The position numbers and the translations under genes are program-made. Shown in pieces: positions 16,981 to 26,378 of a stretch of DNA of 64,000 bases. The first letter of the stretch is position 1. Each line of letters opens with the position of its first letter. The stretch comes from Arthrobacter sp. MA-N2 (GTDB taxonomy: Bacteria; Actinomycetota; Actinomycetes; Actinomycetales; Micrococcaceae), in the NCBI RefSeq assembly GCF_000517125.1, contig NZ_KI912155.1:1013179-1077178 (forward strand), read 5' to 3'. The notes below the pieces were generated by a model that ran no database searches, was not told the origin of the DNA, and saw only the letters and a program-made list of their open reading frames with translations.

Positions 16981-18092
16981 GCACACCTCCGGGCGGCTCC
17001 GTGGAACGCCCACCGGGACTGTCGGCTCGGTGGAAGCTGGCCTTAAGCTATGCGGCCATGGCGGTGGCAACCGGCGTACTCCTCCTGGCTATCACCTATG
17101 TGTTCCTGTTGCGCTATGTCCCGCAGGAGATCATGTCCACACGAAGTGGAGGTTTTGCTCCGAACCAAGCCGACCTCATGCGCGCCTTCCTCCCGCCCGC
17201 ATACGGAGCTTTGGTGCTCATTGTCGTCATGGGCCTGGGTGGCGGCTGGTTCCTGGCCGGCCGGGTTCTGGCTCCGCTGAGGCAGATCGGTGGGGTAGCA
17301 CGGGAAGTGTCGAAAGGATCCCTCTCCGCCCGCATCCGCATGGGTGGGCGCAGCGATGAGTTCCGTCAGCTCGCCGACATATTCGATGAAATGATGGAAC
17401 GGATCCAGCAGCACGCCGAGCAACAACGCCGTTTCGCTGCCAACGCTTCCCATGAGCTACGCACCCCACTTGCGATCATGGGCAACCTCGCGGAGGTCGG
17501 TAGCCTTAACCCGGATACTGACATGACCGAGCTACTACATAGGTTAAGGGAGGTCAATGCCCGGGCATCGAACACGGTGGAGTCGCTGTTACTCCTCTCC
17601 CGTGTGGAGTCAGGCCGCATCACCCTCGGGCAAGTGGATCTCTCTCTTGTCGCCGAGCAAGCGGTAGAGGACCTTATCCCGGCTGCCGAACGTGCGGGGG
17701 TCATCGTCCATGCCGATTTGTCGCGCACGGTGGTGAGTGGAGATGCTCCCCTCCTGGAAAGGATCGTCTCCAACCTTGTGCACAACGCCGTGGTTCATGG
17801 CCGGGAAACCGTATCGGTGAGGACGTCCGACACTCCGGCGCATGGCCTCCTGGTCGTCGAAAACCCCGGCGACGTCATTGATCCGACGCTCTTGCCGACC
17901 CTGACTGAGCCATTCTTGCGAAAAGAACGCACGGCCTATCGAGCCACAGGCGAACACGCCGGCGTAGGGCTGGGACTCTCCATCGTCGCTGCGGCGGTCC
18001 AAGCCCACGGCGGAACCCTTGAGCTGAGCGCCAAACCCGGCGGTGGCATCACAGCAACCGTGAAACTTCCACGCCGGACCGCGCTTCCCTAG
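16977..18092 (+). CDS. Sensor histidine kinase (VanS-like)
   Basis: A 371-residue membrane kinase. It has two membrane helices (about residues 22-46 and 77-96) enclosing only a 30-residue outer loop, so it has little extracellular sensor domain. A HAMP segment follows, then the dimerisation H-box with H159 in NASHELRTPLA, the N-box LVHNAVVHG, and a G-box GVGLGLSIVAAAVQAHGG. Such a short outer loop is typical of intramembrane sensors that detect cell-envelope stress. The gene ends 4 bases inside the convergent ABC transporter gene. Confidence 0.92.
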   Translation: MSTPPGGSVERPPGLSARWKLALSYAAMAVATGVLLLAITYVFLLRYVPQEIMSTRSGGFAPNQADLMRAFLPPAYGALVLIVVMGLGGGWFLAGRVLAPLRQIGGVAREVSKGSLSARIRMGGRSDEFRQLADIFDEMMERIQQHAEQQRRFAANASHELRTPLAIMGNLAEVGSLNPDTDMTELLHRLREVNARASNTVESLLLLSRVESGRITLGQVDLSLVAEQAVEDLIPAAERAGVIVHADLSRTVVSGDAPLLERIVSNLVHNAVVHGRETVSVRTSDTPAHGLLVVENPGDVIDPTLLPTLTEPFLRKERTAYRATGEHAGVGLGLSIVAAAVQAHGGTLELSAKPGGGITATVKLPRRTALP

Positions 18093-20059
18093 ACCTCCGC
18101 AACGGGAGCCGCAAATTGCGCCTCGTACAGCCTTGAGTAAGCCCCACCCGCGGCAAGCAGCTCGGCATGCGTTCCCTGCTCCACGATCTGCCCGGCTTCC
18201 ATCACCAGGATGAGGTCGGCGTCGCGGATTGTGGACAGGCGGTGCGCAATTACGAAGCTCGTCCGGTCAGAACGCAGGGCGCTCATGGCCTTCTGCACCA
18301 GCACCTCGGTCCGGGTATCCACCGAACTCGTGGCTTCGTCCAGAATGAGGACAGACGGACGTGCCAGGAACGCGCGGGCGATCGTAAGCAGCTGCTTCTC
18401 ACCGGCAGAAACGTTGCTGCCTTCGTCGTCGAGCACGGTGTCGTACCCTTCCGGGAGGGAGTGCACGAAGCGGTCCACGTACGTCGCTTGGGCGGCCTCG
18501 AGGATCTCCGCTTCGGTAGCGTCGGGCCGGCCGTACGCGATGTTGTCACGGATTGTCCCTCCAAACAACCAGGTATCCTGCAGCACCATACCCATCCGCG
18601 AGCGCAGCTCGTACCTGGACATCGAGGCGACGTCGACGCCGTCGAGCGTGATCCGCCCGGCGTCGAGCTCGTAGAAGCGCATCATCAGGTTCACGAGGGT
18701 GGTCTTGCCCGCCCCGGTGGGTCCGACGATCGCCACGGATTGACCGGGTTCGGCGACCAGGCTCACATCGGTGATGAGGGGCTTGTCCGGCGAGTAGGAG
18801 AACGAGATGTTTTCGAAGACCAAGCGGCCACGCGTGACCTCAGGAACGGGCGAAGGCTCAGGATCAGTGCTCTGCTCCTCGGTATCGAGCAACTCGAAGA
18901 CGCGTTCTGCGGAGGCCACGCCAGACTGGAGCAGGTTGGCCATGGAGCCGAGTTGGGCCAGTGGCTGGGTGAACTGCCGCGAGTACTGGATGAAGGCCTG
19001 CACATCGCCGAGCTGCATGGCGCCCGATGCCACTTGCAGCCCGCCGACCACGGCAATACCCACATAGACAAGGTTGCCGATGAAGGTCAGCGCCGGCATG
19101 ATCAGGCCGCTGATGAACTGGGCTCCGAAACTGGCCGAGAACAGTTCCGCATTCTTCTCGCGGAAACGCTGCTCCACTTCGCGTTGGCGGCCGAACACCT
19201 TCACGAGCGCATGACCCGTGTACGTCTCTTCGATTTGACCGTTCAGCTCACCGGTGTTCTTCCACTGGGCTACGAACAGTTTCTGCGAGCGCTTGGCTAT
19301 CAGCACCGTGGTCACCAGGGTCAACGGCACGGTGACCAGGGTGATGAACGCCAGGATCGGCGAGAGGAGCAACATCATGAAGATGACGCCCGCCACGGTG
19401 AGCAAGGAGGTGACCGCCTGGCTGATGGACTGCTGGAGGCTTTGCGAAATATTGTCGACGTCGTTGGTCACACGGCTGAGGAGCTCGCCGCGCTGCACCG
19501 AATCGAAGTAGCGCAGCGGCAGGCGGTTGATTTTCGCTTCGATCTGCTCGCGGAGCCGGTACACCGTCCGCTGCACGACGCCGTTGAGCACGTAAGCCTG
19601 AATCCAGCCGAACGATGAGGCCAGGACATACAGGACCAGCACCCAGATCAGGATCGAGGCCAGGGCCCTGAAATCGATCCCGACGCCGGGAGTCAGGTCC
19701 ATGCCCCTGAGCATGTCCGCTTTGGAGTTCTGTCCGGATGCGCGCAGCCCGTCGATGAGCTGTTGCTTGCTCACTCCGGCGGGAAGTTGCTTGGAAACGA
19801 CGCCGGCGAAGATCAGGTTGGTGCCCTCACCCAACAGCCGCGGGCCGATCACGGACAAGGTCACGCTGGAGACAGCCAGGACAAGAACCAGGATCAGCCA
19901 CAGCCGCTCCGGCCGGAGCGTGCCGAGGAGCCGCTTTGCGGAGGGCACGAAGTTCATGGCTTTTTCCGCCGGAACATTCATCCCTGCGAAAGGTCCGCCG
20001 CGGCCGGGACCCATCTGCGGACGGGGCGGGCGGTTCGCCGTGCTCGGCGCGCTGCTCAT
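18089..20059 (-). CDS. ABC exporter half-transporter (ATPase fused to membrane domain), second subunit
   Basis: A 656-residue type IV ABC exporter subunit: a Pro/Gly-rich N-terminal extension of about 40 residues, six membrane helices, then a nucleotide-binding domain. Walker A is GPTGAGKTT, the signature motif is NVSAGEKQLLTIARA, and Walker B is SVLILDEATSS. Gln replaces the usual second Gly in the signature (SAGEKQ). With its overlapping partner it forms a heterodimer of the multidrug/lipid exporter class (TmrAB/LmrCD-like). Substrate unknown. It is convergent with the sensor kinase gene. Confidence 0.9.
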   Translation of the reverse strand: MSSAPSTANRPPRPQMGPGRGGPFAGMNVPAEKAMNFVPSAKRLLGTLRPERLWLILVLVLAVSSVTLSVIGPRLLGEGTNLIFAGVVSKQLPAGVSKQQLIDGLRASGQNSKADMLRGMDLTPGVGIDFRALASILIWVLVLYVLASSFGWIQAYVLNGVVQRTVYRLREQIEAKINRLPLRYFDSVQRGELLSRVTNDVDNISQSLQQSISQAVTSLLTVAGVIFMMLLLSPILAFITLVTVPLTLVTTVLIAKRSQKLFVAQWKNTGELNGQIEETYTGHALVKVFGRQREVEQRFREKNAELFSASFGAQFISGLIMPALTFIGNLVYVGIAVVGGLQVASGAMQLGDVQAFIQYSRQFTQPLAQLGSMANLLQSGVASAERVFELLDTEEQSTDPEPSPVPEVTRGRLVFENISFSYSPDKPLITDVSLVAEPGQSVAIVGPTGAGKTTLVNLMMRFYELDAGRITLDGVDVASMSRYELRSRMGMVLQDTWLFGGTIRDNIAYGRPDATEAEILEAAQATYVDRFVHSLPEGYDTVLDDEGSNVSAGEKQLLTIARAFLARPSVLILDEATSSVDTRTEVLVQKAMSALRSDRTSFVIAHRLSTIRDADLILVMEAGQIVEQGTHAELLAAGGAYSRLYEAQFAAPVAEV

Positions 20060-21789
20060 GCTGCCTCCTCCGCTGCCAGTTGCGAGGAAACTATCTCGCG
20101 GTATGTTTCGGATGTCTCCAACAACTCTTCGTGCGTTCCGCGCCCCACGAGCCGCCCGTCGTCGAGCACTAGAATCTGCTCAGCATCCGCGATGCTGGAC
20201 ACCCGCTGCGCAATGATGACCATCGTGGCTCCGGACGTGTGGCGCTTGAGTGCCTGGCGCAGCCTGGCGTCGGTGGCGGTGTCCAAGGAGGAGAACGAGT
20301 CATCGAAGATGTATAGCTCGGGCTGCTTCACGAGTGCCCGGGCGATCGCGAGGCGTTGGCGCTGACCGCCGGAAACATTGGTGCCGCCCTGCGATATCGG
20401 AGCGTCCAGGCCGCCCTCCATCTCCTCGACGAAGTCCTGCGCTTGGGCGATGGAAAGCGCCCGCCAGAGTTCCTCCTCCGTGGCGTCGGGCTTGCCGTAG
20501 AGCAAGTTGCTGCGGACGGTGCCGGAGAACAAGTAGGGCTTTTGCGGGACCAATCCGATGTGCCCCCAGAGGAGGTCCGGGTGCAGCTCGCGGACGTCGA
20601 CGTCGTCGATCCGCACCGAGCCGCTGCTCGCGTCGAAGAGCCGTGGCAGCAAGTTCACCAAGGTGGTTTTGCCCGCTCCCGTGCTGCCGATGATCGCCGT
20701 TGTCTGGCCCGCGCGTGCGCGGAAGCTGATGCCGCTGAGGACGGGTTGCTCGGCGCCCGGGTAGGCGAATCCGACGTCGAGCAACTCCAACTCGCCGCGG
20801 CCGGCGGTCTTCGTCACGGGGTTCTCGGGAGGCCGCACGCTTGACTCGGTCTCCAGAACCTCGCCGATGCGGTCCGCAGATACAGCGGCGCGGGGGATCA
20901 TCACCGCCATGAAGGTGGCCATCATCACGGACATCAGGATCTGCATGAGATAGCTCAGGAAGGCGATCAGGGTACCGACTTGCATGGATCCGTCGTCGAT
21001 CCGGAAGGAGCCGAACCAGATCACGGCCACGCTGGAGACGTTCAGTACCAGCATCACTACCGGGAACATGAGGGCCATGAGCCGGCCGGCCCGCAATGCC
21101 ATCTCGGTGACGTCCTGGTTGGCCGAGGCGAAGCGTTCCGTCTCCATGTCCTCGCGAACGAAAGCGCGCACCACCCGGATGCCGGCCAGCTGCTCGCGGA
21201 GCACCCTGTTCACGGTGTCGAGCCGGACCTGCATCTTGCGGAACAGCGGCACCATCCGTGTGACGATCAGGCCTACTGCGACGAGGAGCACGGGGACGCT
21301 CACGGCAATCAGCCAGGACAACTGGGCATCCTGCCGGACGGCCATGATCACGCCGCCGATGCTGAGCATGGGCGCTGCGACCATGAGCGTGCAGGACATC
21401 AGGACGAGCTGCTGCACTTGCTGCACATCGTTGGTGGAACGGGTGATCAGGGACGGCGCACCGAAGCGAGTGACCTCCTGCTCGGAGAACTCCCCCACCC
21501 TGGTGAAAATGGCGCCGCGCAGGTCCCGCCCCAAACCCATGGCCGCCTTCGCGCCGAAGTAGACGGCCGTTATCGAACAGGCGATCTGCAGGAGGGTGAT
21601 GAGCAACATGAGGCTGCCAGTGCCCAGGATGTACCCGGTGTCCCCCTTGGCCACGCCTTCGTCAATGATGTCGGCATTCAATGTGGGCAAGTACAGGGAC
21701 GCGATGGACTGCGCCAGCTGGAAGACGACGACGGCGATCAGCAGCCGCCTGTGTGGCCGCAGGTACTGAACGAGAAGTTTCCAGAGCAT
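20056..21789 (-). CDS. ABC exporter half-transporter (ATPase fused to membrane domain), first subunit
   Basis: A 577-residue partner of the following exporter gene, overlapping it by 4 bases (ATGA). The start at MLWKLLVQYLRPHRRLL is chosen because the upstream in-frame extension has no membrane-protein character. Walker A is GSTGAGKTT and the signature is NVSGGQRQRLAIARA. Walker B reads LYIFDDSFSSLD: Asp-Ser in place of Asp-Glu, so the general-base Glu is replaced and this half is the degenerate ATP site, as expected in heterodimeric exporters. Confidence 0.9.
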   Translation of the reverse strand: MLWKLLVQYLRPHRRLLIAVVVFQLAQSIASLYLPTLNADIIDEGVAKGDTGYILGTGSLMLLITLLQIACSITAVYFGAKAAMGLGRDLRGAIFTRVGEFSEQEVTRFGAPSLITRSTNDVQQVQQLVLMSCTLMVAAPMLSIGGVIMAVRQDAQLSWLIAVSVPVLLVAVGLIVTRMVPLFRKMQVRLDTVNRVLREQLAGIRVVRAFVREDMETERFASANQDVTEMALRAGRLMALMFPVVMLVLNVSSVAVIWFGSFRIDDGSMQVGTLIAFLSYLMQILMSVMMATFMAVMIPRAAVSADRIGEVLETESSVRPPENPVTKTAGRGELELLDVGFAYPGAEQPVLSGISFRARAGQTTAIIGSTGAGKTTLVNLLPRLFDASSGSVRIDDVDVRELHPDLLWGHIGLVPQKPYLFSGTVRSNLLYGKPDATEEELWRALSIAQAQDFVEEMEGGLDAPISQGGTNVSGGQRQRLAIARALVKQPELYIFDDSFSSLDTATDARLRQALKRHTSGATMVIIAQRVSSIADAEQILVLDDGRLVGRGTHEELLETSETYREIVSSQLAAEEAA

Positions 21790-21913
21790 CGGTCTCCAAC
21801 TCACGTAGTGATTCGAAGGCCAGTCTACGACTGGTTGCTGGGGGCAACTAGGGCTTTCCCTCAGGGCGGAGCGTGGCGGGGAACATGTCCACATTCCGGT
21901 CACTTCAACGGAT

Positions 21914-22954
21914 TTATTTCACCGAAACGGCGCCGATCTCCCGATGTACCGCGGGCATGATTTCGGTAGCTAGGAGCTCGATGGATCGCGCGGTCTCGGC
22001 AAAAGGCAGGCCGCCCAGGCCGATTTGGGCCAGATATCTTGTATTGCCCAGGGTTTGGTGGATTTCCAGGAGCTTCTCAATGATTTGCTGGGGGCTGCCC
22101 ACGAGCAGGCCTCCACCGGGTTCTGTCCATTCGTCGAAGGTGCTGCGGGGGAAATGGTCCACGGGCCGCGGCATGTTCTGCTCAAAGTAGGCGCGATAGT
22201 ACGGGTAAAAGGTGTCCTTGGCTTGTTGCGACGTCGGCGCCACGTAGAAATGGCCACCGGCACCCACTGGCAGGGCGGCGGCGTCGTGTCCTGAGTTTTC
22301 GGCGGTTTCGCGGTATAGCTCCACGAGCCTGCGGAACCGGGCCGGCCCGGACAGCAGGGCGACGAACAACGGCAAGCCCAGCCGTCCGGCCCGGACGAAA
22401 CTCTGCGGCGTGCCGCCCACGCCTACCCAGATCGGCAGCTTGTCCTGGACCGGACGGGGCGCAATGTCCATCCCGGAGATGGTTTGGGTCAGGTGCCCCT
22501 GCCAATCGAGCCTGGCGTTGTCGCGCAGGGCAAGCAGCATCTTCAGTTTCTCTTCGAACAGCTCGTCGTAGTCCTCCAGCCGGTGGCCGAACAAGGGGTA
22601 CGACTCCACAAAGGCGCCACGGCCGGCGATGATCTCTGCCCGTCCGCCGGAAATGAGGTCCAGCGTGGAAAACTGTTCGAACAGCCGGACGGGGTCTTGG
22701 GTGGAGAGCACCGTCACGGCGGTGCCCAGCCGAAGAGTGGTGGTTTCCCGGGCGATGGCCGCGAGCACGATCTCCGGGGCCGAGAGGGCGAAATCGGGCC
22801 TATGGTGTTCTCCGAGGCTCAGCGAGGAAAGCCCTGCCTGCTCGGCAAGCTTGGCTAGCTCGATGATGTCCTTGAGCCGCTGCTGTGGTGAAAGGGCGAC
22901 GCCGGTATTGATGTCACGGGTCAGCTCGCCGAAAGTAAAGATTCCAAAGTCCAT
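21914..22954 (-). CDS. LLM-class flavin-dependent oxidoreductase
   Basis: A 346-residue TIM-barrel enzyme of the luciferase-like monooxygenase superfamily, using reduced flavin. Recognisable segments: MDFGIFTFGE at the start, SLGEHHRPDFALSAPEIVLAAIA, LRLGTAVTVLSTQDPVRLFEQFSTLD, and GRAEIIAGRGAF. It is a single gene flanked by the ABC exporter operon and a repeat-bearing gap. The substrate cannot be predicted. The ATG at 22954 agrees with the family's usual N-terminus. Confidence 0.88.
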   Translation of the reverse strand: MDFGIFTFGELTRDINTGVALSPQQRLKDIIELAKLAEQAGLSSLSLGEHHRPDFALSAPEIVLAAIARETTTLRLGTAVTVLSTQDPVRLFEQFSTLDLISGGRAEIIAGRGAFVESYPLFGHRLEDYDELFEEKLKMLLALRDNARLDWQGHLTQTISGMDIAPRPVQDKLPIWVGVGGTPQSFVRAGRLGLPLFVALLSGPARFRRLVELYRETAENSGHDAAALPVGAGGHFYVAPTSQQAKDTFYPYYRAYFEQNMPRPVDHFPRSTFDEWTEPGGGLLVGSPQQIIEKLLEIHQTLGNTRYLAQIGLGGLPFAETARSIELLATEIMPAVHREIGAVSVK

Positions 22955-23034
22955 ATTTTATTGAACATTCAAGCATTGGTTTTCATTCCCTGCGGCCGGA
23001 CCCGCCGTCGCCCAATACCGGAGCAACCGGATGA

Positions 23035-23111
23035 CCCTCCTCCACATATAGTCCCCAAATAGCGAACCCTCCTCCACATATAGTCCCCAAATAGCGAACC
23101 CTCCCCCACAT
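23035..23111. repeat. Direct repeat, 32-bp unit in about 2.4 copies
   Basis: The unit at 23035-23066 is repeated identically at 23067-23098, and a third partial copy runs to about 23111. Each unit begins CCCTCCTCCACATATAG and ends CCAAATAGCGAA. Related sequence (CTCCTTCACATATAGGGCCA) occurs at 24918-24937, and a more distant version at 59108-59138. It lies in the 349-base gap between the flavin oxidoreductase and the alpha/beta hydrolase, which otherwise shows nothing coding. Confidence 0.85.
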
Positions 23112-23148
23112 CTTGAACTGCTTGAAGGTTCGTCGATTTCAGGGGAAA

Positions 23149-24140
<992 letters not shown>

Positions 24141-24152
24141 CAGCTCTCGTCC

Positions 24153-24181
24153 GACGACGGCGGGTACCACCCGCCGTCGTC
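24153..24181 (+). terminator. Hairpin terminator after the alpha/beta hydrolase
   Basis: A perfect 13-bp stem: GACGACGGCGGGT (24153-24165) and ACCCGCCGTCGTC (24169-24181) with a 3-base loop. It starts 12 bases after the stop codon, and no strong T-tract follows. The stem shares its ACGACGGCGGG core with the terminator at 10923-10952. Confidence 0.7.
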
Positions 24182-24342
24182 GCCTTAACTCAAGTTTGCG
24201 GAAACCTGACGAAAGACTGAGGCGAAACTGAGCAAATCTCGCAGGAACGTTGAGCCTCCGAGTCCACGCTTGAACCATGCACCAGGCGGAACCCATTCGT
24301 CGGCAAGAAGCACCAAGGCTGCAAGGGGAAGCAGGACGGGCC

Positions 24343-24816
24343 ATGAAGACTGCATCAGCACTGGACGAGGTGACTGCCATCAATGGCGTCATCACCGATC
24401 GGCACCCCGGCGACTTGCACGCCTTGGGGCTCGCAGGCTGCATCGATCGCTTGGCTGCACCGCTTCGCCGCGAGGGGACCGCGGTCCATTGGGAGACACC
24501 GCACCACGGCATTGAAATCTCGTCCCGCTCCGCTTCCCTGCTCTACCAAGCCGCCCAGGAAGCCCTCAGCAACGCGTTCAAATACGCGCACGCCCACGAC
24601 ATCACCATCCGCCTCGCTGCCATTTACCACGGGATCCGACTGACTGTCACGGACAACGGCATCGGTTTCGACAGCCAGGCTACGCCTGCAGGGGCGCACC
24701 ACGGATTCGGGCTCCGACTCATGACCATCGCCGTCAACGAAGTGGGAGGCGAGGTCTCCGTTGTGTCCTCGCCGGGCAACGGCACGTGTGTAACCGTCAC
24801 GTTACCGCTCGACTGA
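24343..24816 (+). CDS. Histidine-kinase ATPase domain fragment (NarX/LiaS type), lacking sensor and H-box
   Basis: A protein of about 157 residues consisting only of the end of a HisKA_3 helix (LHALGLAGCIDRLAA) and a full HATPase_c domain: N-box YQAAQEALSNAFKYAHA, G1 box DNGIGFD, and G2 box HHGFGLRLM. No phosphoacceptor His region, membrane segment or partner response regulator is present. The ATG at 24343 has AGGAC upstream; an earlier ATG at 24277 has no ribosome-binding site. It is either a remnant of a deleted kinase or a stand-alone ATPase/anti-sigma-like protein. Remnant is more likely. Confidence 0.7.
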   Translation: MKTASALDEVTAINGVITDRHPGDLHALGLAGCIDRLAAPLRREGTAVHWETPHHGIEISSRSASLLYQAAQEALSNAFKYAHAHDITIRLAAIYHGIRLTVTDNGIGFDSQATPAGAHHGFGLRLMTIAVNEVGGEVSVVSSPGNGTCVTVTLPLD

Positions 24817-24882
24817 TCGCAGGGGTGCCCGACGCCGGCCGGCGGCACAAGAGTCGATCTTCGCGTCGGTGCCCCGCCGCCA

Positions 24883-25015
24883 ACGCTCACTCATATATGC
24901 CACCGTTTCGCCCGACGCTCCTTCACATATAGGGCCAATTTCGGAAACCCACACTCAGTAGAAATGAGCGGGCGCCCCGGAAAACAACCCTAAAGGTAAC
25001 GAGCGTCTTGGGTGA
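24883..25015. repeat. Intergenic repeat cluster of the ACGCTC / GAGCG family
   Basis: ACGCTCACTCATATATG starts at 24883 and ACGCTCCTTCACATATAGG at 24915, 32 bases apart. Downstream on the other orientation are ATGAGCGGGCG at 24964 and GTAACGAGCGTC at 24996, again 32 bases apart. This 203-base gap between the kinase fragment and hutF is therefore made largely of these modules and carries no gene. Confidence 0.8.
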
Positions 25016-25019
25016 GCGC

Positions 25020-26378
25020 CTAGGAGAACTCCTTCAGCGCCTCCGTCAGCAGTCGGCCCGGAGCGCCGAGGCGCACATGGACTCCGTGTGAAGCCACGAG
25101 TTCACCCGCAATAACGACGGCGGTGACGTCGCTCGCCGTCGCGCTGAACGCGAACTGCTCGGGTCTGGAACCAGCGGTCCGGACGGAGCCCGGGTCCACG
25201 ACCATCAGATCACAGACCGCACCTTCCTCAAGTGCCGTGGCGAAGGGCGTAGCCAAGGAAGCCGTTGCTCCGATGGTGGCCGCCTGGAGCAGTTCCTGCG
25301 GTGAGAACCTGCCCCGCTGACCCGAACCGAGGCGTTCTCCGTGCTCCAAGGTGCGCATTTCAACCCACGGATCGATCACTGCGTGCTGGTCCGTGCCCAG
25401 GGCGATGGTCACCCCGGCGTCCGACAACGCGCGGGCTGGACCGATCCCGTCGGCGAGGTCGGCCTCGGTGCTTGGACACATCACCACCGTGGATCCAGCG
25501 TTCCCGAGGAGCCGGATGTCCTCCGGCGTCAGGTGGGTGGCGTGGACGGCGGAGAGTCGCGCGGACAGCAATCCGTGCCGGGCCAGGAGTCCCGCCGGGG
25601 TGACCCCATAGGCCTGCAGGCAAGCCTCGTTCTCCGCCGTTTGTTCGCTCAGGTGAATGTGAAGCGGAATATCGGCGGGCAAGTGCCGGGCAACCGTCTT
25701 GAGCGCTTCCTCGGGCACCCCGCGGACGGAATGCAGGGCGGCTCCCACCCCAACCATCTCCGGCGGAAAACCCTGCGCAACCTTGGCCCGCAGCGAAGCG
25801 AGCCGGTCCAACCAGGCTTGGGCGTCGGCGTCGCCAAACCGTGCCTGTTCCGGGCTGAGCGGTGCCCCGATGCCTCCCGCGAGGTAGAGGGTGTCCAACA
25901 AGGTCAGCCGGATCCCGGCCGCCAGGGCTGCCCTGGTCAACGCCAATTCCATCGCGTGCGCCTCCGGATACGGCGTTCCATCTGGCTGGTGATGGACGTA
26001 GTGGAACTCGGCCACGCTACTGAAGCCCGACACCACCATTTCGGTGAAGACTGCCGTGGCGAGCTTCTCGTATTTCTCCGGTGTCAGTTCCGCAGCGCTT
26101 CGGTACATCTGCTCCCGCCACGTCCAGAAGTCGCCGCGCGCGCCGTGCGTACGTCCACGCAGGATCCGGTGGAAAGCGTGCGAGTGGGCGTTGGCTGCCG
26201 CAGGAAAGCCGACCCCGTTCAATATCTGGTCACCCGTTTCGGGCCGGACACCGGTAGAGACGCTGGAAATTCGGCCACCTTGTACTTCCAGCCGGACACC
26301 GGTGGCGACAACCGCGCCGCCCGCGCCGCTGCCGCCGTCCGCGTTTACCAGCGCCGCCTCGCACCAGAACCCGCTCAC
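25020..26378 (-). CDS. hutF: Formimidoylglutamate deiminase
   Basis: A 452-residue amidohydrolase-superfamily enzyme converting N-formimino-L-glutamate to N-formyl-L-glutamate and ammonia in histidine breakdown. Seen: the metal-binding NAHSHAFHR near residue 65, the long TWREQMYRSAAELTPEKYEKLA segment (quoted in part), the HIHLSEQTAENEACLQAYG region, and VMCPSTEADLADG with the late GTDQHAVIDPW Asp. It overlaps the upstream amidohydrolase gene by ATGA. No hutU, hutH or hutI is in the window, so the rest of the pathway must lie elsewhere. Confidence 0.9.
   Translation of the reverse strand: MSGFWCEAALVNADGGSGAGGAVVATGVRLEVQGGRISSVSTGVRPETGDQILNGVGFPAAANAHSHAFHRILRGRTHGARGDFWTWREQMYRSAAELTPEKYEKLATAVFTEMVVSGFSSVAEFHYVHHQPDGTPYPEAHAMELALTRAALAAGIRLTLLDTLYLAGGIGAPLSPEQARFGDADAQAWLDRLASLRAKVAQGFPPEMVGVGAALHSVRGVPEEALKTVARHLPADIPLHIHLSEQTAENEACLQAYGVTPAGLLARHGLLSARLSAVHATHLTPEDIRLLGNAGSTVVMCPSTEADLADGIGPARALSDAGVTIALGTDQHAVIDPWVEMRTLEHGERLGSGQRGRFSPQELLQAATIGATASLATPFATALEEGAVCDLMVVDPGSVRTAGSRPEQFAFSATASDVTAVVIAGELVASHGVHVRLGAPGRLLTEALKEFS

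Noticed and set aside
10971..18092. VanA/VanB-type (D-lactate) glycopeptide resistance
   Set aside because: No D-lactate dehydrogenase (VanH) or separate VanX is present, and the ligase keeps the Lys-Tyr pair of D-Ala-adding enzymes.
18167..19618. Open frame of 483 codons antisense to the ABC exporter
   Set aside because: His/Glu/Arg-rich translation with no recognisable domain, fully inside the exporter gene on the other strand.
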